NCBI RefSeq assembly: GCF_000238795.1
Contig: NZ_AFNK01000031.1
Location: forward strand, 62,001-126,000
From: Haemophilus sputorum CCUG 13788
Lineage (GTDB): Bacteria; Pseudomonadota; Gammaproteobacteria; Enterobacterales; Pasteurellaceae
Length of the DNA stretch: 64,000 nt
Reading direction: 5' to 3'
Positions 59,020 through 64,000 of this stretch are shown one piece after another. Numbering within the stretch: the stretch's first letter is position 1; every line of letters begins with the position of its first letter. The position numbers and the translations under genes were made by a program. The notes beneath the pieces were generated by a model, which made no database searches, was not told where the DNA came from, and worked only from the letters and a program-made list of their open reading frames with translations.

Positions 59020-59911
59020 GTTTTGCCTCAATTTCGTTGCGCATAATCTCACTTACCGCTTGTGCAAGTCGTTCATAGCGCAGACGAAGTGGTGAACCTG
59101 GACGATAGATTAAACCAATCGCGCGGTAAGGTTGTGGCTCGTCAAAGGTTAAATAATTCACCCCTTCCGTTGGCTTGGTTGCCAATTTCGGAATCAATGA
59201 AATACCGACATCTGCCGCTACCATATTCCGTAGCGTTTCTAAGTTAGTCGCTTTGAAATGTTCACTTTCTTTTGCACCCATTGAAAGACAATAATCTAAT
59301 GTTTGCGTGCGTAAGCAGTTGCCTTCATCTAAGAAAAGAAGCTCTTTTTCACGCAAATCTGATAGTGGCACATGCTGCTGTTTTGCCCAAGCGTGCTTAT
59401 CTGATACCGCTAAACGCATTTCTTCATTAAATAGACGAACTTCAATAAATGGTTCAGTTTCTTTCATTAACGCTAAAATTGCGCAATCCAGCTGACCCGA
59501 TTCAAGCTGATCAATCACCTGTGAGCTACGTAGTTCATAAATATAAAGTTCAAGCGCTGGGAAGTGTTCTTTCAGCGCTGGAATAATAATTGGCGTAATA
59601 TATGGCGCAAGCGTTGGAATAATTCCAACATGAAGCGGGCCAGACATCTCTTTGCCTTGGTTGCTTGCCATCTCACGCAATACTTTTACTTCACGCAAAA
59701 CAACTTTGGCTTGATCAACTAATGTAAGGCCTGCTTGAGTAAACAGCACTTTACGGCTAGTGCGCTCTAGTAAAATTGTACCTAATTCATCTTCTAATTT
59801 ACGAATCTGACCGCTTAGTGTGGGCTGGCTTACATTACATGCTTCTGCCGCGCGTCGGAAATGTTTATGCTCTGCCAATGCAATTAAATATTCTAAGTCT
59901 CTAATGTTCAC
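59012..59911 (-). CDS. oxyR: LysR-family peroxide sensor OxyR
   Basis: 299 residues from a GTG at 59911 ([18 protein letters not shown]), 6 bases after AAGGAG; no ATG is as well placed. Helix-turn-helix [21 protein letters not shown]. Redox cysteines are in [14 protein letters not shown] (Cys199/Cys208 pair equivalents). Oxidised OxyR activates peroxide-defence genes. The divergent gene is a peroxiredoxin-glutaredoxin, a classic target. Confidence 0.94.
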   Translation of the reverse strand: MNIRDLEYLIALAEHKHFRRAAEACNVSQPTLSGQIRKLEDELGTILLERTSRKVLFTQAGLTLVDQAKVVLREVKVLREMASNQGKEMSGPLHVGIIPTLAPYITPIIIPALKEHFPALELYIYELRSSQVIDQLESGQLDCAILALMKETEPFIEVRLFNEEMRLAVSDKHAWAKQQHVPLSDLREKELLFLDEGNCLRTQTLDYCLSMGAKESEHFKATNLETLRNMVAADVGISLIPKLATKPTEGVNYLTFDEPQPYRAIGLIYRPGSPLRLRYERLAQAVSEIMRNEIEAKHE

Positions 59912-60026
59912 GCAGACTCCTTCTTTATCAGTCTTACCTATCAATCAAATAAGCTGAATTATGGCACATTTATGTGTAGAATGCCCCCAGTTTTTCAAAT
60001 CATCAGACCAAAACTGGGAGAAAATC
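59912..60026. promoter_or_regulatory. Divergent oxyR / peroxiredoxin control region
   Basis: 115 bases between divergent starts. Between about 59938 and 59980 there is a run of CTAT, ATAA, TTAT and TTAT tetrads spaced 6-7 bases apart, loosely resembling the OxyR pattern. GTAGAATG may form a -10 for the rightward promoter. This is an inference from position and spacing only. Confidence 0.35.
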
Positions 60027-60764
60027 ATGGCATTAACTGATATGACAGGTAAAAAAGTACCTTCAGTAACTTTCCACACTCGCCAAGGCGATGCATGGGT
60101 TGACGTTACAACTGATCAATTATTCAACAACAAAAAAGTGGTTGTGTTCTCATTACCGGGCGCATTCACTCCAACTTGTTCATCAACTCACTTACCACGT
60201 TACAACGAATTAGCAAAAGAATTCTTCGCTTTAGGCGTAGATGAAATCGTTTGTATTTCTGTAAACGATACTTTTGTTATGAACGCATGGAAAGCAGACC
60301 AAGAATGTGAAAACGTAACCGTTATTCCAGATGGTAACGGCGAATTCACTAAAGGTATGGGCATGTTAGTGAGCAAAGATGACTTAGGTTTCGGCGATCG
60401 TTCATGGCGCTATTCTATGTACGTGGTAAACGGCGTAGTTGAAAAAATGTTCATCGAACCACAAGAACCAGGTGACCCGTTCAAAGTTTCTGATGCAGAC
60501 ACTATGATCAAATTCTTAAGCCCAACATGGGCACCAAAACCATCTGTGTCTATCATCACTAAACCAGGTTGCCCATTCTGTGCAAAAGCGAAAGCATTGT
60601 TAGAAACCAAAGGCTTACCGTTTGAAGAAATCGTATTAGGTAAAGATGCATCAACTACATCATTACGCGCAATCACTGGCCGTACAACCGTTCCACAAGT
60701 ATTTATCGGTGGTAAACACATCGGTGGTAGCGACGATTTACAAGCACATTTTGATGTAAAATAA
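60027..60764 (+). CDS. Peroxiredoxin 5-glutaredoxin fusion
   Basis: 245 residues from ATG 60027 ([20 protein letters not shown]), after GGGAG. Peroxiredoxin domain (1-165) with peroxidatic Cys in [16 protein letters not shown]; a linker; then a glutaredoxin domain (about 172-245) with the CPFC motif in [17 protein letters not shown] and [19 protein letters not shown]. The fused enzyme reduces hydroperoxides with glutathione directly, as shown for the H. influenzae homologue. Divergent from oxyR. Confidence 0.95.
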   Translation: MALTDMTGKKVPSVTFHTRQGDAWVDVTTDQLFNNKKVVVFSLPGAFTPTCSSTHLPRYNELAKEFFALGVDEIVCISVNDTFVMNAWKADQECENVTVIPDGNGEFTKGMGMLVSKDDLGFGDRSWRYSMYVVNGVVEKMFIEPQEPGDPFKVSDADTMIKFLSPTWAPKPSVSIITKPGCPFCAKAKALLETKGLPFEEIVLGKDASTTSLRAITGRTTVPQVFIGGKHIGGSDDLQAHFDVK

Positions 60765-60781
60765 TCGTAGTTAAAAATACG

Positions 60782-60815
60782 AAAAAAGCTAAACCTTCTG
60801 GTTTAGCTTTTTTTA
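60782..60815. terminator. Bidirectional terminator after the peroxiredoxin gene
   Basis: AAAAAAGCTAAACC and GGTTTAGCTTTTTT form a 14-bp stem with a TTCT loop and T-run. A second weak inverted pair with uptake cores follows at 60847-60896, before valS. Confidence 0.92.
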
Positions 60816-60910
60816 TTTTTCCTTTTATAGGAAGTAAATAAAAAAACGGTCAAATTTCAAATCTGCAAAACATCTTCAAAATCCGACCGCTTGTTTACTT
60901 CGTTTTAAAA

Positions 60911-63775
60911 CTACAACGCTTCAATCGCTTTATACTGCTCTTGGATTTTTTCTAATCCAGATTGGTATTCCGCTTGTTTTTCGCGTTCTTTCGCAATCAC
61001 CGCTTCTGGTGCTTTAGCCACGAAAGCTTCATTGCTGAGTTTGTTTTCGATACGTTTAACCTCATTTTGATATTTTTCAATCTCTTTGGTTAAACGGGCA
61101 AGCTCTGCTTCTTTATTGATAAAGCCAGCCATTGGTACGAGCAATTCAGCATTGCCCACGAGTTTCGCTACCGCAAGTGGTGCGGTTTCGTTTGCGGCTA
61201 ATGCTTGAACGTTGTCTAATTTCGCCATCGCTTTCAAAAGAGCGGTCTGTTTTTCGAGAATTTTTGCATTTTCTGCACTTAAATTACGGAATAACAGATC
61301 TAATCCTTTGCTTGGTGCGATGTTGCTTTCTGCACGGATGTTACGTACCGCAACGATCACTTCTTTTAACCACTCAATTTCAGCTTCTGCTTCTGGATCA
61401 AAGCCGTTTTCTTCCACTTGTGGGAAAGGTTGTAACATAATGCTGTCAGCCGTAATGCCGACAAAACCTTTCACTTTTTGCCAAATTTCTTCGGTAATAA
61501 ATGGAATGAGCGGATGTGCTAAACGTAATAATTTCTCTAACACGTGAACCAAAGTTTGGCTTGCTGCACGGATTTGTGCTGCGTTGCCGTTGGCAAATAC
61601 TGGTTTAGTCAATTCTAAATACCAGTCACAGAATTGGTTCCAAGTAAACTCATAAATCACATTGGCACAAAGATCGAAACGATATTGGCTTAATGAGTTA
61701 CGGAAAGTTTCCACGGTACGATTGAATTCTGATTGAATCCAACGATCGGCTAATGAGAATTCGATCTCACCTTCACTTAAATCCAATTTTTCATTTGTTA
61801 AGACGAAACGGCTTGCATTCCACAATTTATTACAGAAGTTACGGTAGCCTTCTAAACGTTTCATATCCCAGTTGATATCGCGACCGTTTGAAGCCAATGC
61901 GGCTAATGTAAAACGTAATGCGTCTGTACCGTGAGCTGCAATACCTTCAGCAAATTCTTTGCGAGTCGCTTTGGCAATTTTCTCCGCTAATTGCGGCTGC
62001 ATCATGTTGCCAGTGCGTTTTTCAAGTAAATCGTCAAGGCTAATACCGTCAATCATATCGATTGGGTCAAGTACGTTACCTTTTGATTTCGACATTTTTT
62101 GACCTTGCTCATCACGGATTAAGCCAGTTACATATACCGTTTTAAATGGTACTTGCGGTTTGCCGTTTTCATCTTTCACGAAGTGCATCGTAAACATAAT
62201 CATACGCGCAACCCAGAAGAAGATGATGTCAAAGCCTGTGATTAACACATCCGTTGGATGGAACATTTTGAGCTCTTTAGTTTGCTCTGGCCAACCTAAG
62301 GTAGAGAACGTCCACAAACCTGATGAGAACCACGTGTCTAACACATCTTCATCTTGTTTAAGTTCAACCACAGAATCTAAGTTGTATTTTGACCGCACTT
62401 CTTCTTCGTTGCGTGCCACATACACGTTGCCTTCTGAGTCATACCACGCAGGAATACGGTGTCCCCACCAAAGTTGGCGAGAGATACACCAATCTTGAAT
62501 ATCGCGCATCCAAGAGAAGTAAAGGTTTTCGTATTGTTTTGGCACGAATTGGATTTCGCCGTCTTCCACCGCTTTAATCGCCACATCAGCAAGCGGTTTT
62601 ACGCTCACATACCATTGGTCGGTTAGCATCGGCTCGATTGGCACTCCACCACGGTCGCCATAAGGCACTTTGAGATCGTGTGGTTTAATTTCGTCTAATA
62701 AACCTAGTGCTTCAAAATCTGCCACGATTTTCTTACGTGCAACAAAACGCTCTAAGCCACGGTAATCCGCCGGAATAGTCGCTTCATAGCCAGCAAGTGG
62801 TTTGCCATCGGTGCCGATAATTTCTGCTTCATCACGAATATCCGCATTTAAAGTTAACACGTTAACCATCGGTAAGCTGTGACGTTTACCCACTTCATAG
62901 TCGTTGAAGTCATGAGCAGGGGTGATTTTTACCACACCAGTACCGAATTCACGATCGACATATTCATCGGCAATAATCGGAATTTCACGATTTGCCAGCG
63001 GAAGAACCACGGTTTTACCGATTAAAGATTGATAACGTTCATCTTCAGGATGCACCGCCACCGCTGTATCGCCCAACATGGTTTCTGGACGCGTAGTTGC
63101 GACGACTAAATAATCTTTACCATCTGCCGTTTTTGCACCGTTAGCTAACGGATAACGGAAATGCCAAAGAGAACCTTTGCTCTCTTTGTTTTCTACTTCT
63201 AAATCAGAAATCGCGGTGTGAAGTTTTGGATCCCAGTTTACTAAGCGTTTGCCACGGTAAATCAACCCTTCTTCATGCAAGCGAACAAACACTTCTTTTA
63301 CCGCATTCGATAAACCATCGTCCATAGTGAAACGCTCGCGTTCCCAGTCGATTGAGTTACCTAAACGACGCATTTGTTGGCTAATTGTGCCGCCTGAATA
63401 AGCTTTCCAATCCCAGATTTTGTTGATGAACGCTTCACGACCATAATCGTGGCGGGTTTTGCCTTCTTCAGCGGCAATTTTACGTTCCACCACCATTTGG
63501 GTTGCAATACCCGCATGGTCTGTCCCCGCTTGCCATAAGGTATTATGCCCTTCCATACGGTTAAAACGGATTAAAGTATCCATTAAGGTTTGTTGGAAAG
63601 CGTGCCCCATGTGTAGGGAACCCGTTACATTCGGTGGAGGAATTGCAATGCAATAGCTCGGCGCGTTTTCATTTTCAGACGGTTTAAAATAACCGCTCTC
63701 TTCCCAATGTTGATAAAGGGCTTGTTCTACCGCAGACGGATTAAAACGGTCTGCCATTTCGAATTTTTGTGTCAT
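60911..63775 (-). CDS. valS: Valyl-tRNA synthetase
   Basis: 954 residues, full length. HIGH motif in [23 protein letters not shown] in [15 protein letters not shown], the CP1 editing domain ([19 protein letters not shown]), anticodon-binding domain and C-terminal coiled coil (about 890-954, [22 protein letters not shown]). It charges tRNA-Val. An AAGTGCGGT-type uptake core lies inside the gene at about 62390. Confidence 0.97.
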   Translation of the reverse strand: MTQKFEMADRFNPSAVEQALYQHWEESGYFKPSENENAPSYCIAIPPPNVTGSLHMGHAFQQTLMDTLIRFNRMEGHNTLWQAGTDHAGIATQMVVERKIAAEEGKTRHDYGREAFINKIWDWKAYSGGTISQQMRRLGNSIDWERERFTMDDGLSNAVKEVFVRLHEEGLIYRGKRLVNWDPKLHTAISDLEVENKESKGSLWHFRYPLANGAKTADGKDYLVVATTRPETMLGDTAVAVHPEDERYQSLIGKTVVLPLANREIPIIADEYVDREFGTGVVKITPAHDFNDYEVGKRHSLPMVNVLTLNADIRDEAEIIGTDGKPLAGYEATIPADYRGLERFVARKKIVADFEALGLLDEIKPHDLKVPYGDRGGVPIEPMLTDQWYVSVKPLADVAIKAVEDGEIQFVPKQYENLYFSWMRDIQDWCISRQLWWGHRIPAWYDSEGNVYVARNEEEVRSKYNLDSVVELKQDEDVLDTWFSSGLWTFSTLGWPEQTKELKMFHPTDVLITGFDIIFFWVARMIMFTMHFVKDENGKPQVPFKTVYVTGLIRDEQGQKMSKSKGNVLDPIDMIDGISLDDLLEKRTGNMMQPQLAEKIAKATRKEFAEGIAAHGTDALRFTLAALASNGRDINWDMKRLEGYRNFCNKLWNASRFVLTNEKLDLSEGEIEFSLADRWIQSEFNRTVETFRNSLSQYRFDLCANVIYEFTWNQFCDWYLELTKPVFANGNAAQIRAASQTLVHVLEKLLRLAHPLIPFITEEIWQKVKGFVGITADSIMLQPFPQVEENGFDPEAEAEIEWLKEVIVAVRNIRAESNIAPSKGLDLLFRNLSAENAKILEKQTALLKAMAKLDNVQALAANETAPLAVAKLVGNAELLVPMAGFINKEAELARLTKEIEKYQNEVKRIENKLSNEAFVAKAPEAVIAKEREKQAEYQSGLEKIQEQYKAIEAL

Positions 63776-63812
63776 TTATTTTTTCTCTTTACCTAGCGTG
63801 AAATTTAATTAT

Positions 63813-64000
63813 TTAGCATTCAGGCAGATCCCATTTTTTTGCTGGAATTCCACCCTTATAATGAATAACGCTATCTGTTTTAGCTGGACTAAATTTAAAA
63901 TGATATTTTTTTATTTCTTTGAAATAAATTTCAGTATTATAAAGTCCCTTTTCATTTGGTAAAAGATAGAACACTTCATCAATAATTGTATCTCTATCTA
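63813..64000 (-). CDS. 3' end of an unidentified gene, cut by the window edge
   Basis: The last 62 codons of a minus-strand frame that runs off the window: DRDTIIDEVFYLLPNEKG, YNTEIYFKEIKKYHFKFS, ending KKWDLPEC. AT-rich, hydrophilic, no family recognised. Its composition is like that of the CDI island rather than of valS. It stops 37 bases before valS starts. Confidence 0.55.
   Translation of the reverse strand, partial: DRDTIIDEVFYLLPNEKGLYNTEIYFKEIKKYHFKFSPAKTDSVIHYKGGIPAKKWDLPEC

Noticed and set aside
62160..62498. 112-codon frame on the plus strand inside valS
   Set aside because: Antisense shadow of the conserved valS catalytic region with no start signal.

Overview
The window comes from a member of the Pasteurellaceae (a Haemophilus/Actinobacillus-type genome, AT-rich). 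The evidence is the dense scatter of DNA uptake signal cores (both ACAAGCGGT and AAGTGCGGT forms), the gene content (peroxiredoxin-glutaredoxin fusion beside oxyR, TehA, DUF4189 proteins) and conserved blocks such as rpsU-dnaG-rpoD and thrU-tyrU-glyT-thrT-tuf. A complete hemB argues against a strictly haem-requiring species such as H. influenzae. I cannot fix the species.

Layout. 1-5.7 kb: small exported proteins (three DUF4189 genes in tandem), malate:quinone oxidoreductase, a lipoprotein. 5.9-14.4 kb: metal-chelate and cobalamin uptake, with a BtuB-like receptor, BtuF-like and BtuC-like genes, then a Fur-box-preceded fecBCDE operon, then a BtuD-like ATPase; the B12 genes are thus split around fec. 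FecE carries a Gly-to-Cys change in its P-loop. 14.5-26 kb: fbp (with a CRP site), tRNA-Leu and tRNA-Gly, the macromolecular-synthesis operon (rpsU, terminator, dnaG with an apparent ATC start, rpoD), birA without its DNA-binding domain, murB, hemB, tehA, tuf and four tRNAs. 26-42.4 kb: coaA, ccmGHI, mog-glnB-lspA-ispH-sdhE, comM, recG, a DUF711/ACT pair, mscS, rluC, folP, an FMN reductase and a patatin-like protein.

42.4-57.4 kb is the accessory island, a contact-dependent inhibition (CDI/two-partner secretion) locus on the minus strand: cdiB, a 3021-residue cdiA ending in VENN, Hint and GH-E nuclease modules, and an ankyrin-repeat immunity gene. Around it lie three decayed or orphan toxin/immunity cassettes: a duplicated cdiA segment with a frameshifted candidate immunity gene, a NucA/B-type nuclease tail with a YezG-family immunity gene, and a novel tail with a 57-codon gene and a frameshifted small membrane protein upstream of cdiB. 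Four near-identical hairpins made of inverted uptake sequences separate the cassettes, and two copies of the same IS3-type orfA fragment lie at the edges. This suggests a toxin-swapping array shaped by natural transformation.

57.4-64 kb returns to core genes: a DUF454 protein, a thioredoxin-like protein, fabR, oxyR, the Prx5-Grx fusion, valS and the 3' end of an unidentified gene. Two copies of a roughly 160-bp element with 33-34 bp terminal inverted repeats sit at 8.7 kb and 29.3 kb.
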